Source: Bryopsis sp. KO-2023
Taxonomy: Eukaryota > Chlorophyta > Ulvophyceae > Bryopsidales > Bryopsidaceae
Assembly (NCBI GenBank): GCA_030272585.1
Contig: BSYQ01000001.1
Location: 2,914,001-2,978,000 of the forward strand
DNA: 64,000 nt
Direction of reading: 5' to 3'
The notes under the pieces are model-generated. The model was not told the DNA's origin. It was given only the letters and a program-made list of their open reading frames with translations, and did not search any database. This document shows, one piece after another, positions 11,497-22,723 of the stretch (its first letter is position 1; each line of letters starts with the position of its first letter). The position numbers and the translations under genes were made by a program.

Positions 11497-12974
11497 CATC
11501 CTGCACCTTCATTCAATACTTTTGACACACACGGGCCCACACCAGCCTTCATACCTTCTGCCATCGCAAAGAATCCTCTCAGATTCGCGACTTGTACGCT
11601 GCCACACCTAGGTGTACAGATCACTCCAGGTGAGACGACCTTCATCTTTCGATCTGTACATCTGGGGAGTGCCTACCCTTTTTTCCCCCACCGCAGCCTT
11701 TCGTTCGACCAGGAACAGCAATTTTGGATCCCTGCTTGTGCACTGAAAAGTCTGTGTACCCTTCAAATATACCCTTATGTGTACTTTCATAGAAAAAAGT
11801 GGCTATGTACCACAGCAAGAAATACACTGGTTCCACAGCCAGAGAGAAAAGTTATGAAATCTAGGAAAGTTGCACTGAAATGTGTACCCGAGGGATCTTC
11901 CTCAAATCAGATTTTTATCGTGTGAAGCTCGTTCTATGAAACTATGAAATTTGCTGATCGGATGGGATGGGTTGGCTCGTGCAGAGGCTTGCTACAGGGA
12001 TGATGACCAGGCGATCGAAAATGCTGCTCTAGCAACTTTGTTTTACTTAGAGGATGGGGTGGACCAGTTCACGCCGCGTATCGATGTGACTGCCTGTGGG
12101 TTTTTCCCACCACCAAAGATTGGATGGAATGAAGAGGTGGGGGGGACTCCATTTTGCTCTCGAAAAGCTGAATTTTTGACATTCAAAAATGCTTGAAAAC
12201 CCGGCTTGAGGGTACAAGCCGCAAGTGGAGTGGATTGATGTTCAAAAATGGAACTTTTGTCGATGGGGTGCAGGATGAGTGGTTCCATAGCATGGAAAAA
12301 GAAGCTACGGCATTGGCTGGAGGCCGATCTCATTATATGGGAAATGAGGCGGTGCTGGATCCAGCTGGCTACCACAGGGCAAAGAAACACAAGTCCAAAG
12401 CAGCGCAGCCAGGGTCAAAGAATGAGATTCAGGTGGCTGATCCAGAAAAATGGGAATGTTTTTTATCGTGACTAGGGAGGGGTGTTCTGAAAAGCAAAGC
12501 AATGTGACTTAGCTTCATAACATCATTTCATTGCAATATCTTGCTGTGTATCTCAGCAACGTCGAAACTTTGCTTGGGGGTTCTGTTGGATGGATATATG
12601 ATGCACAGGTTAGATGGTATGATTGGAAATCAAGTCACTTTTTCTCAGTAAAGGATCAAGCAAAATCCCTGACCATTTCAACTCCATTTGTGTGGTTCCA
12701 TCAGCTGATTGTTTGTGACTTGGTGCAGTTGATCAAGGAGCTCTGTGATGCCGCAAGATGGATGCAGCCCACATATGAGTACGAGAGGCGAGGAGTTGGC
12801 ACTTTTGTTTGTTCGATTTCGTTGGCTCGAGCCGGAATAGAAAGCTTGGAGGGACCGCCACGAGGCACCCAGAAACTTGCAAAACTGGCGACGGCCCAAG
12901 CTTGCCTGGGAAAGTTGAAGCAAGATGGTTACTTCCCAGCACAGCCGCAAACAGAAGGGCAAGGATACTCCTGA
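11497..12974 (+). CDS. Double-stranded RNA-binding motif protein (two dsRBD-like modules), 5' incomplete
   Basis: Exons read are 11497..11611, 11985..12136, 12274..12432, 12557..12608 and 12729..12974 (stop). The first two join as LRFATCTLPHL|EACYRDDDQAIENAAL, resembling the second half of a dsRBD (beta strand, then an Ala-rich helix with ENAALATLFYL). The last exon carries a clearer dsRBD: MQPTYEYERRGVGTFVCS, then GTQKLAKLATAQACLGKL, matching the KKxAKxxAAxxxL helix. The layout recalls the dsRBD-type region near the N-terminus of DHX29-like proteins, but no helicase follows because PSMG2 starts 490 bp downstream. The phase between the third and fourth exons does not fit as drawn, so one boundary or frame there is wrong. 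There is no start codon in the first exon. Confidence 0.5.
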
Positions 12975-13460
12975 AAAAGATAAAAGAAGAAAAAAAACAG
13001 AGCAAGATGAGGGCATTTTAGATAGATGGAGTAAAGAGGCTGTGCGAAATGGTCGGGGGGTTAGAATAGGAGTTTTGCGAATCATGTCGGAGGAAGGCTG
13101 GGTTGGGTATGAGCAAGTAGGTTTTGATGTGGGTTCTAGCAAATTGTAGAATTATGTGAAACTGGGCACTGGAAGTTGTCCTTTTGCTTGGCAAGAAGTA
13201 TTTTGTTTCGAACAGAATCCAGGTCCCTGCTGTGTGAAGGCCAGCAGCACCCCCCCTACACAATTCTCGACAGCACCACTGACTCCAGCCCATTTCCATG
13301 GCTGCACATTTAACACACAATGACAGTTGAATTTCCATTTCTCTATTGCTGGGTTCAAGTTGAACATACAAGAATCAAATTACGGCCAATCTCGCTCGCT
13401 GCCATTTCCGACAGGAGATTCAAATTGCCCACACTCCTCGCAAATTCGACCTGTTCTAAA
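12975..13460. other. Intergenic spacer upstream of PSMG2
   Basis: A purine-rich stretch after the dsRBD stop (12975-13010) probably belongs to its 3' end. The remainder is the leader and promoter of PSMG2. The PSMG2 frame is open back to 13320, but the family N-terminus starts at ATG 13461. Confidence 0.4.
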
Positions 13461-14180
13461 ATGGAGTGCTTTCTGCGCGCTGGCCCGACGGATTTCGCGG
13501 GCTCAACTCTCGTCGTCCCCGCGGTGTCCATCGGGAACGTGGGTCAAGTGTGTACAGAAGTCATCCTTGGCACGTTCGGCTTTCCTCTGGTTGGATATCT
13601 CAATGACGAGAACGTCCTTCCGTGCGTTGGGCGCGATCCCTTCGGGGATGACGAGTCGAAGCTGGCGCTGAGTTTGGAGATCTATGGTGCCCCGAGTCGT
13701 CAACTATATTTCATCCAGCAGCGGGCGCCAGTGGTACCTGGACGGCAGCGAGAGTTCGCGAATCGGTTGATCGCTTGGGCCAAGGAGCAAGGTTTCGGAC
13801 GAGTCGTCGTTGTGGGCTCTTTGGACGCATTCAGAAGGAAGGACGCGCAGATCAACGACAGGCAGCTTAGATTCGTCGCGACAAGCGAAGAGTTGGCCCC
13901 TTGGTTGAGTTCTGCCGGGCTGAAAGAGCTGGAAGACAGTGTCTTGTTCGACGACGAGGAAAAGGATCGGCGAGTGAGCCCCTGGCCGCTCATCACCAGA
14001 TGCAGAACCGAGGGGCTGGCGGCGTGCTCTGTTTTGGCGTTCGTCAGTGAGGGGGATAATCTTCAAGAAGGGGTGGAGATGGCGTCACTGCTGAACACGC
14101 TGTTAGATCTTGGTCTGGATAAATCTGGGGTGGGGAAGTGGAGGATACCTCCCACACTGATGAGCGCCGTCCGCGCGTAA
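13461..14180 (+). CDS. PSMG2: Proteasome assembly chaperone 2 (PAC2/PSMG2)
   Basis: A single uninterrupted exon encodes 239 aa, close to the usual length of about 260 aa. The N-terminus has the family hallmark FAGSTLVVPAVSIGNVGQ, followed by VGYLNDENVLPCVGRDPF, SLEIYGAPSRQLYFIQQRAP, a WAKEQGFGRVVVVGSLDAF segment and, near the C-terminus, CSVLAFVSEGDN before a final WRIPPTLM. In other eukaryotes PSMG2 pairs with PSMG1 to guide alpha-ring assembly of the 20S proteasome in the cytosol and nucleus. It is one of only two genes here without an intron in the coding region. ATG 13461 is chosen because the family starts directly before the FAG motif. Confidence 0.93.
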   Translation: MECFLRAGPTDFAGSTLVVPAVSIGNVGQVCTEVILGTFGFPLVGYLNDENVLPCVGRDPFGDDESKLALSLEIYGAPSRQLYFIQQRAPVVPGRQREFANRLIAWAKEQGFGRVVVVGSLDAFRRKDAQINDRQLRFVATSEELAPWLSSAGLKELEDSVLFDDEEKDRRVSPWPLITRCRTEGLAACSVLAFVSEGDNLQEGVEMASLLNTLLDLGLDKSGVGKWRIPPTLMSAVRA

Positions 14181-14688
14181 CAACAAGAAACGTCGCGACG
14201 TTTCTATTTATGTCGTGGGGACAGATTCAGGTTTCTGTATGGTTTGCACGAAATTGTCAATCAAGCCTTCACACATCCACCCGTCTGAAATTCTGACACC
14301 ACCACCGTTTTCGTAACGGCGTCCCAGGACATATCAAAGCCCAAACGATATTGCATGAATGCTTACTGTGCTACGAGAAGCTGGAGGTCCTGCTCAGCTG
14401 ACATTTTCGAGCGCTCTCTTTCCCCTCGAGAAAAAACATTTGATCCTGAACTTGGGCGTGCGAATCATGCGCGTGGGACATACATTTGAAGCATGGCTCC
14501 CAGTTTCTGGCATCATTCCAGAAATGCATCTCACCCACTCCGCCGTCCTGGCCGCCAACTCACCAGAATAGAAACTGAGACAAAAGCAATTCCCCCATCG
14601 TGTTGATTCCTTCCATCCGTGCGCCAACGTTTGAAGAAACAAAGCTTCTCGCTGAACAGCACCCTTTTCGTGGACGTCTTGGTGACGA
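14181..14688. other. Intergenic, nothing recognised
   Basis: Spacer between PSMG2 and the MEI4-like gene. A 70-codon plus-strand frame at 14359 has no motif and no splice connection to the next gene. Confidence 0.4.
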
Positions 14689-16426
14689 ATGTCCTCACAG
14701 AACCTCTCGCCAGAACACTCCACCCAAGAACACTTGAGCGCTGAATCCTTGCGCGGAAGTGGTTCTGACGTTCCTCTGAAGCTGGCTTTGGCTCTGGCCA
14801 TCGTCAAGTCGCGGAAAACTGCCACCAGCGAAGGACGCAAATGGAAACGAAGGGCCCTCGCGCACGAGCGTCAATCAAAACGGTTCAGAATATCCCTTGA
14901 GCGGTTGTGTATGTCGTCGTCAGCGCGGCTTTTTCAAGGACAGCGCCTATTGGAGACCTTACCCACCCCTGTCGGAGATGATGCAGACGTCTTTGATCTG
15001 GGGCAGTTCTCCTTGTCAAGAACGGGGTGTAGGTCTGTCGAAGCAACAAAGTCGAAACCAGAGGCGGCGGCGGCCAAAAAACGAACGGAAGCACTATCGC
15101 ATTTCCTCAGGAACGTGCACGCCGTGCAATTCGCCAAAGTAATATTCGTGCGCTTGTGTGCCGTTCCCCTGAGTCCCTTTTCCACACTGCGTTCACTGGC
15201 TTTGCGTAGATTCTGCAGGGTGGCGACGTTCCCAGCCCTTGTCCCCGCGCAGCGATGATCGACATGGTGATCGATTTTGTGAAAAGCACGCTCTCCACCA
15301 TGCATCCCAGTGCACTGAGGAGGGCATACAGCACAAATGTTGCCGAGTTTTTGGAAAGGAAATGTTCGCACGAGATGAAGCACGGTAGTGACGACCAATT
15401 CGATCAAGAAATGGATTTGGCGGCGAGCATCGACGACTTTGTGGCGTGGCTGATTTCCATGGTTTCGAACCCCCAGACCTCGGTAGGATTGTAGAGCGAT
15501 CAGGTGCAGACGATTCGATTGAAAAGTCGACGTTGTAATTGTTATTATCTTGGGCTTCGAGTCAGGCAGAAACGAGAGGGTCGTGCACAGAAATTTTGAT
15601 GCTGCTAGCACCAGGTCCCCAGCTGTGCAACTTTGTGTTTGCAAAAGCAACATCAGCCATCAGAGGAACGGCAGAAAACCTCAGTGCATTGTCCAAGGTG
15701 GGATGCTTTGTCAGAGCTTTCTTAAAGGAGGGGAGACAAGAAAAAGAAATGATCAATGCGATCTTCCTTGAATATTATCGATCAATTATGATCAAACCCA
15801 GGAGGGGTTCCAAAGTTGTTACAACAACAAGGCAATCCGCCCCATGCAGCCCATCCACTGTTGTGGGTCTCCAGGAGGGGCTGTTTCTGAAAAAATTGGC
15901 CAATGATTCATCTCCAGGAGCAGAGATCTGGGCAAAATACACCTGACTCCGGCGAGCAATTGTTGCACCAAAGAGTACAGCAACTCTTTGAAAATTCTTT
16001 CACATTGTTCGATGTCCAGGTAGGGATATGATTTCGTCCAAGGTGCTCCAGGACACTGCTCAGAGCTTTGCAACAATGATGGGAGAATAATTAATCGTTG
16101 TGGTGCCCTGTCAGGCAAAATCGCTGGATGCGTTTTCTACACAAGCCAGATCTTCCACAGACAGATGCTATTCCAGCACTGCAGTTCTCGGGGCGGTGGT
16201 TGCAGATGTTGTGGTGATTCATCAGCAAGCAAACGAGCTGCGGACATTTTTGCCTCTTTTCTTCCGAATGCTGACTCGCTGCGTTGCAGCCACCATATCG
16301 CTGCTCCAAGACCTGGCCATGGAGGGCACTGATAAAGAAGGGGGATCCTCCGGTGCAAAATGCCTCAATTCAAAGTGCAGGCAATTGTGTGGTGTCATGT
16401 ACGACCATCTGGTGCAAGGCCCTTAA
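14689..16426 (+). CDS. MEI4: MEI4-like (MPS1/PRD2-type) meiotic double-strand-break protein
   Basis: Five exons in phase: 14689..15138, 15219..15482, 15566..15697, 15918..16019 and 16115..16426, giving 419 aa. Near residue 30 the protein has PLKLALALAIVKSRK, followed by KWKRRALAHERQSKR, the N-terminal signature of MEI4/PRD2 (in mammals a KLALALAII segment followed by a charged KW helix). The remainder is alpha-helical, with ALSHFLRNVHAVQFAK, FVAWLISMVSNP and a C-terminal VVIHQQANELRTFLPLFF helix. MEI4 works with REC114 and partners on chromosome axes to allow SPO11-dependent DNA breaks. Length matches the family (about 380-420 aa). Identification rests mainly on the short N-terminal motif because the family diverges fast. 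Confidence 0.66.
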
Positions 16427-16575
16427 ATTCCCGTACAAAAGTTGATCTGAAGGATAGAGGGGGGTCACTTTTGGAAACCAAGGAAAGTTGAGATGCTAAC
16501 AACAGTTGGCCCAAAAGCCAAACCAGGGCATTACACTCACGAACACACTGAGAGCTCAGTCACAGACACCACGGG

Positions 16576-17744
16576 TCATTCCGATAGCCCAACATTCTTC
16601 CTGTACGTCTTTTCGATGTGACCTGTCTTCATGGCCTGTATGCACAACACAAATGAGGTTATTGAAGGATGAGATATGAGGGTCCCTGCTTCGAATCCTT
16701 GCTGTTCACAAAACCACTCACCACAAAACGTGCAGCAGTGAAGAAATAGTCGCTCAATCTGTTCAAAAAAATAGAGACTTCTCGCTCCACTTGGTCTTCA
16801 CCAGCCAACGTTGTCACCCTTCGCTCTGCTCTCCGGCAAATCTTATTTCCAAAAATAGAACAAAAGAAACACCATTATACGACCAAAAAAATATTCTCGT
16901 GCAAGTTATAAAGTACCAACAACGAATCACCCTTAGCAGCTCAACAAAATCTTTTCTTACCGTTCTTGCAACATGCAAATGTGCAGAACCTTTCCCACCT
17001 GCATCAAGTTTGACAATTCAGTGTATTTCATTGGCTGTGCATGTCATGATTGCATGCATCCCCTGTGAGTACTTCTCAATTTGAAGGCCTAAACCCCGAA
17101 ATAAACGATCACCGATGAGGATAATCATGAGCTGGAGATGCAACCCACCAGACGGAAGAATGAACTTTGTCAAAGGCTCCAAACTTTCGTCCATGGAATC
17201 GATCCAAGCCTGCAGATCTTGCGAAACAGTTCAGGCCTGCCATTCAAATTTCAATCATCCAGAGACAAGACAAGACTGAAACAAACTCTGTCCATCTAAC
17301 ATTGCCAGCACCTCCAGCTTTGACGTCGCTTGTTCATCGAATTTGACTTTGGCCAGCTTCCTATCGCTCGATGCTGGGATGGGAGTCGCGATCGCTGATC
17401 CAACATCCAGGAGGCGAGATTGGATGGTTTCCAACTGTAAAAATGGCCCCATTCACACATCAATGCCTGCCTCAATCAATGTGGAAGGTTTTCTCATATG
17501 AGTATAACTACAGAAATCTTGAAAGCTCAATTCCACATTTCAGAATTATTGCTCAATATCCTACTTGCTCAGACAAGCTCTCATCCACTTCGGCAGCATA
17601 CTCCCTGGCCAAGCCCACAGCAGAGTTCAACTCATCAACATCTCCAAGGGCATCGAACAGTTTGTCGTCCTTGGGCCGGCGGCTGCCATTGTACAAACTG
17701 GATTGCCCCTCATCACCCGTTTTGGTGTAAATCTTGAAGCTCAT
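16576..17744 (-). CDS. MMAB: Cob(I)alamin adenosyltransferase, PduO/MMAB type
   Basis: Six exons keep phase: 17744..17565, 17434..17312, 17209..17149, 16998..16961, 16841..16722 and 16635..16576, giving 193 aa. Motifs in order: YTKTGDEGQSSLYNGSRRPK (ATP-binding N-terminus), DALGDVDELNSAVGLA, SRLLDVGSAIATP, TKFILPSG joined to GKGSAHLHVART, CRRAERRV, and LNRLSDYFFTAARF near the end. The enzyme transfers adenosyl from ATP to cob(I)alamin, making the cofactor of methylmalonyl-CoA mutase. The ATG at 17744 begins almost at the catalytic domain, so no mitochondrial presequence is encoded as drawn; the bases before it (CACACCCAG|C) could be an acceptor for a further 5' exon. It is divergent from MTRR. 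Confidence 0.92.
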
Positions 17745-17928
17745 GCTGGGTGTGTTGGAATCGCAAGGGATGGATGCCGACTCCTTATGCAGATATTACC
17801 TACGCAGAATTCATCCTTGTACGACTTCACAATTTAACCCCAGCGGCCTCGGTTAACCTGCAATTCAGATTTCGTTCCCAGCATGCCAGCACTCACAGGA
17901 GGCGCAGCGATTCTTGCTCGATTGAAGT
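17745..17928. promoter_or_regulatory. Shared divergent promoter region of MMAB and MTRR
   Basis: Only 184 bp separate the proposed start codons of MMAB (minus) and MTRR (plus), so both promoters and leaders must overlap here if the starts are right. No TATA box or named operator can be identified. If MMAB has an additional 5' exon, the interval changes but the head-to-head order does not. Confidence 0.5.
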
Positions 17929-20900
17929 ATGGCCACTGCGAAATGCTTGGTTAACCCGAACATCAAAACTGTTGGATTTGAGATGGTGCAATTCCATAGG
18001 CCCTCTATGTGGGATTTGTCACCCAGTTTTCCCAGTGCCTTGAAAATAAGCAGCTTCCTAAGCCAGCATACTTTGTTTCTCGTCCAGGGCACAGAAGGCT
18101 GCCCGGAGCCAAAAAGCCAATGAGACTCGCACTGTCACTATTTTGTATGCATCTCAAACTGGCACAGCCCAGGACATCGCTTTGAGCATTCATGCAGAAT
18201 GTCCTGCTAAGAACATCAAATCCAAGGTAGGATAATGCAAAAATTCACCATGGCAGCACATCAAGCAAACTTGGAGCAGTATGATGCACACATTTGACCA
18301 AGCATTGCCTGATCATTTGTCATCAATTGCTTCATTCACCAAGTCTAACTGATTGTGACTTCATTATTTTTCTTTTCCAAACGTGTTGGGCATCAGGTGA
18401 TGTCCTGCAATGAGCTTGGCTTTGCGAATGTGTCAGCCTTGAAAAGCAGCCTTCTGGTATTTGTGATCTCCAGCACCGGAGATGGGGACGCCCCAGACAA
18501 TTCAACCACATTTTTTCGTGACATGAAAAGACCCCTGCCCACAGATCATCTCAAGGGGGTTAAATACACCCTGTTGGGCCTCGGGGATTCCAACTACACC
18601 AGCTTCATGCAAGTTCCTAGAGATTTTCGCAGGAAGTTGCGTGACCTGGGTGCTGAAGTGTTCTATGATTGCGTGGAAGCCGACGAGGTCGATGGGTTGG
18701 ATGATATTACTGATGATTGGGTGGATAGCCTGTGGGAACCGCTCGGCAAGGTTGCCAAGGGGGTAAGCTTTAACTGGAAAAACTGGGGAGCTTGCTGTTT
18801 CCTCTGGCAACTGGGTCTACATAGATGAGTGAGGATGTGGGTTGAATGTTCTATCCTGGTTCATCACTCAGATTAGATTTGATGTGGCTTCTATTTGTTG
18901 TTGCCACTTCATCGCTTACAGGAATCTGTGAATGGAACTGCTCCGCCGCCAGCAGCACCAGCCAAGGCAGCACCCCAAACCGCTGGGCGGTCTGATGCAG
19001 AGAGCAAGGCCACCGAATCTCATCCCATGCGACTCAGCGACCTTGACATGTCCGGTACCACCCCAGAGGTACTGTGCGTCAAATTGTGATGGCTTCGGCC
19101 ACCAAGACCCTCCCCCCACCCCCCCAAAAAAAATCATCTAATTAATAAAATGCCCCAAAACTCCACTCTGCATGTTGATGTGGTCTGGTAGGGTGTACCT
19201 GCACTGCCAGGATGCCGAGTGGCTGTGGAATGGGAGGTCAATGAGGCTAAGGTGGCAGAAGTGATAAACCGTGAACAATCTTGCCCTTTGGAGGCAGAAC
19301 TTGCACACCGCCAGTCTGATGGAGAGTATTCTCCAGAGCAACCGTTCTGGGCAGATGTGACTGACGCAAGGTAGAATCTCATTTCCAGTGAATGTTCAGC
19401 AACAGATATCGGAGCCATTCCCATCGCACCATCAGCATCGGCTGGGATATCTCACAGCGAATGTATCCTTGGATCATTTGGCATGTAGCAAACGTCCGAT
19501 TTTGCGTTTTCAAATGGGCATGGTTCTGGTGGTTGATTTCAGGTTGATGACGGCGGACTGGTCAGACAGGAGAGTGATTCATGTGGAAGTTGACCTTGAA
19601 GGGAGCAACATACAGTACTCCCCAGGAGATTCCTTGGGGGTCGTAGCTCAGAACAGTGAGGCTTCTGTTCGGTCTCTTTTGGAGCGCCTGTCAGTTCCGG
19701 GAGATCAAGTTTTTGGTGTGAAAGCGTCCCAAGACGAATCCACCCAAGAGCTCCTCCCCCATCTACACTGCCCATGCACAGTTCGCCATGCACTCATGCA
19801 CGGATGTGACCTCACCTCGATCCCAAGGAAAACCCTGCTACGATACTTGGCCGAGCAATGTTCAGACCAATGCGACAAGTCAAAGCTCCTGTACCTGTGC
19901 AGTCGATCAGGCAAGGATGCATACAAGAGTTACGTGTTGGATGCCCAACCGAGCCTCCTCGACATTCTTTCCAGTTTTCCTTCGTGCAAGCCCTCCCTTG
20001 CCGGTCTTCTGGACCTGCTCCCCCCTTTGCCTCCACGGATGTACTCTGTCACGACATCCCAGGATGCCCATCCAAACAAGGCACAGTTTGCGTTCACTCT
20101 TGCCAAATTCACCACCCCTTATGGGGCTCGTGAGGGAGTAGCAACTAGTTGGATGGATAAGATTCTGACCCCTGTGTTGGAGGGGACAGAGTCTGGTCAG
20201 GTGAAATTGCCTGTGTTTTCGAGATCGGGAGGGGCATTCGGGGCTCCAGAAGACTTGAGCAAGCCATGGATAATGATCGGACCTGGTACTGGTGTTGCTC
20301 CTTTCAGAGGATTTCTGGAGACAAGGAGGCTCAAGCTGCAGGTGATGAGCCCATCCTAGTATGATCAAGACACTTGCACATAGTCAAACTAGTCAAGGGG
20401 AGCCCTTCTCATCCAAAAATCTCTGTTTTCAAAAGAAGCATTTTTTGCGTGGTAAAGACATGCATAAAGATTCTACCACATGTTTGAAAGACAAACATCT
20501 TTGGGGCTGCTTCTTGATGAGGGATCCTTTTTTTTGTTTCAATTGGGAAGCAGGGTTACAAGGGGCCGGTGGGACCTTGCTGGCTGTTTTTTGGCTGTCG
20601 AAAAGAATCTGAGGACTACCTCTACAAGGAAGACCTGCAAGGGTTTCTGGACGACGGCACGCTATCCAAAATGGAACTGGCCTTTTCCCGGGAGCAAGCT
20701 GAAAAGATATACGTGCAGCACAGAATGAAGCAAAATTCCCAAGCTCTCTATGAGTTGATCTTTCAGCAAGAGGGTTTCGTATTTGTTTGTGGAGATGGCC
20801 AGGATATGGCCAAGGCAGTGCACGGCTGTCTGAATGACATGCTGAAAGAGCACGGTGGGCTGTCTGAAAAGGAGGCGAATGATAAGTTGATGGAAATGAC

Positions 20901-20937
20901 GAGGGGCCGACAGTATGTTCGGGATGTTTGGTCTTAG
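17929..20937 (+). CDS. MTRR: Methionine synthase reductase (diflavin reductase)
   Basis: Exons 17929..17949 (tentative), 18095..18226, 18397..18762, 18922..19068, 19192..19370, 19543..20341 and 20554..20937 join in phase, giving 675 aa (human protein about 700). Flavodoxin domain: LYASQTGTAQD, VISSTGDGDAPDN, LGLGDSNYTSF and LGAEVFYDCVEADE. A Pro/Ala-rich linker follows. FAD domain: IQYSPGDSLGVVAQNSE, SLLDILSSFPSCKPSL and RMYSVTTS. NADPH domain: GPGTGVAPFRGFLE, WLFFGCR and the C-terminal RDVWS with the terminal aromatic residue. The LGAxxFYD segment and the IPRKTLLR/LCS-GK block fit MTRR better than cytochrome P450 reductase or NDOR1. It reactivates cobalamin-dependent methionine synthase and can supply reduced cobalamin to MMAB. 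The start exon is a guess based on phase. Confidence 0.9.
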
Positions 20938-21430
20938 ATGTGTGGATCCAAAGGGAGAGGCTCCTCGCTATATATATTTTTTTTGGTGGTTTAATTGCTG
21001 CACCTTTTATTGTTTGATTTGATGTCTTTGGAGAGTAAATGAGGGGGCTGTGTTGGGAACATGCTTGGGGCAATCTGCTGTTACCATTTACCATTTAATT
21101 GTGGTGTGCTGGTGGGAGGATTGAAAAAGTGCATGGAGTCTGTCTTGAGTCGACTGACTGGAGCAAGAAAATGACGCACACAGTCAAAAGCCAAAGAAAT
21201 CAATTTCAAAAACGTGGGAGCCCACACATAAACACCTTCTGTTGCCCCACACCAAACCCATCCATACGAAAGATTCACAGCAAAAATCCTGAAAGCATTT
21301 AGTCTATTCATATCAACTGATTCATGCGTTGGTGGTTTTCTTTCCTTCTTCTGCGTGGAAAGATAGAAAGTCGAATTCACAGCATCGGGCCTCACTCGTT
21401 TTCTGGTTTTTTTGGGGGGGGGGGTAGGAA
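20938..21430. other. Convergent 3' spacer
   Basis: 3' flanks of MTRR (plus) and the next gene (minus). It contains a T run joined to a G run (about 21408-21424). No coding sequence recognised; a long minus-strand frame through this region is an extension past the stop at 21431 in another frame. Confidence 0.5.
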
Positions 21431-22723
21431 TTATTCCTCTGAGCTTTCGAAGGGTCCAGGTGGGTATATGTCTCTCTTCAGGGGGCCTCCAAAATCGTTC
21501 GGATCGGCAAACGGGTTTCTCATGAGTTTCTTTTTCAATCTGAATTCTCCTTCTTCCAACGAGAAGGGAGGTGTCAGCTGAAGTCAAAACACAACACCAC
21601 AATAAGAATGGGAAAAAAAAAAAACACCTAAAAAAAGTCATTGAAACACAATCAACAACAAAAAACTTGTAAGTAGCTCTCACCTTGCCATCTAGACCTT
21701 TAACAAACGGAGCATTCGGGGGCAGGGGTGTCGGGTCGTCGTCTTGGAAAGCAAATATCGGAGCCTGCTTTTCGAACGGTAACCCCATGAACCCCTTCAT
21801 CTCATACTTTCCGATATCAGAAATGTTACCAACTGATTTCGTCCGAACCTCGCCCTTCTCATCTTCGTACACATTCACTACCTCTCCATCAACGGCCACC
21901 TAACCACATAAGAGAAAAAAAGTGAAAAAGACTGAATCAGATTTTATTCTGGAGAAAATACGATTCCACCATCGAGACATCTCGAATGTTAATCTTTGCC
22001 ACGAAATGCTGTATTACTTTCGGATTTTCCGAAACTTTAGTCAAAGGTTGCCCCCCCCCAACCACCTGCACTCACCACATACCACCCGACATCTTGAATC
22101 CCCGAATCGTAGTATAACACCCCTTTCTGGTCGTACATGAAAGTTCTCCCCTGGGGATCCTCCCCCACCAGGAACGATTTCCCATTCTTGCCTTCGACGT
22201 AAACCACATCTCGATTCTTGGCTGCCGTCTGACCATTCTTTTTCTCGACAGGAACTTGAGCCCGCAAAAGCGTTCGAGACTCTGGCGGTGTGTTATCGCC
22301 TGAAAGCAAGAACGCACAAGACCAGTGCTTGGGATTTCAACACCACTCATCACAGTTTCTCTGAAGACAATGCAACAACCATGAACTGATAATGAAAAAA
22401 TAGCATTTCCAGGAAAAAAAAAACTTCCAGAGGAAACAATAAGGGACGTTTATCAGCGTCTAGAACTCCCCACACCATATCTTTGCATAAAAGGACAAAG
22501 AATACACAAGCTTCAATCCTGGATGTCAATAAATCTTGGTATTAGGATATTGTCACCACAAACGATATCCACTGCACGTCTGTGGCAGCAATTCACCCAG
22601 GAACTCGAAAAACTTTATGACAGACTCGCCTGAAAGGTAGCCTCTCCAAAGCAAACCCAGCGGTACTCCTACCAAAAAAGGCATTAAACTTCTCCTATTG
22701 ACTCCAAATATCTTCGGCTGCAT
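21431..22723 (-). CDS. Unrecognised 237-aa protein with N-terminal membrane segment
   Basis: Four exons in phase: 22723..22597, 22299..22076, 21899..21684 and 21577..21431. The N-terminus has a basic stretch (KIFGVNRR) then a hydrophobic segment (LMPFLVGVPLGLLW). A soluble part follows with VVYVEGKNGKSFLVGED, FMYDQKGVLYYDSG and GWYVVAVDGEVVNVYEDEKG, which reads like beta hairpins, then LPFEKQAPIFAFQDDD and a Pro-rich tail (NPFADPNDFGGPLKRDIYPP). In-frame stops precede ATG 22723. The first donor (CTGG|GTGAAT) is weaker than the others. I do not recognise the family; membrane anchoring in an organelle is a guess from the N-terminus. Confidence 0.62.

Noticed and set aside
17929..20937. Cytochrome P450 reductase or NDOR1/Tah18 as identity of the diflavin reductase
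   Set aside because: The LGAxxFYD segment, the IPRKTLLR and LLDILSSFPSCKPSL blocks and the FFGCR...RDVWS end fit MTRR; NDOR1 lacks the linker and these blocks.
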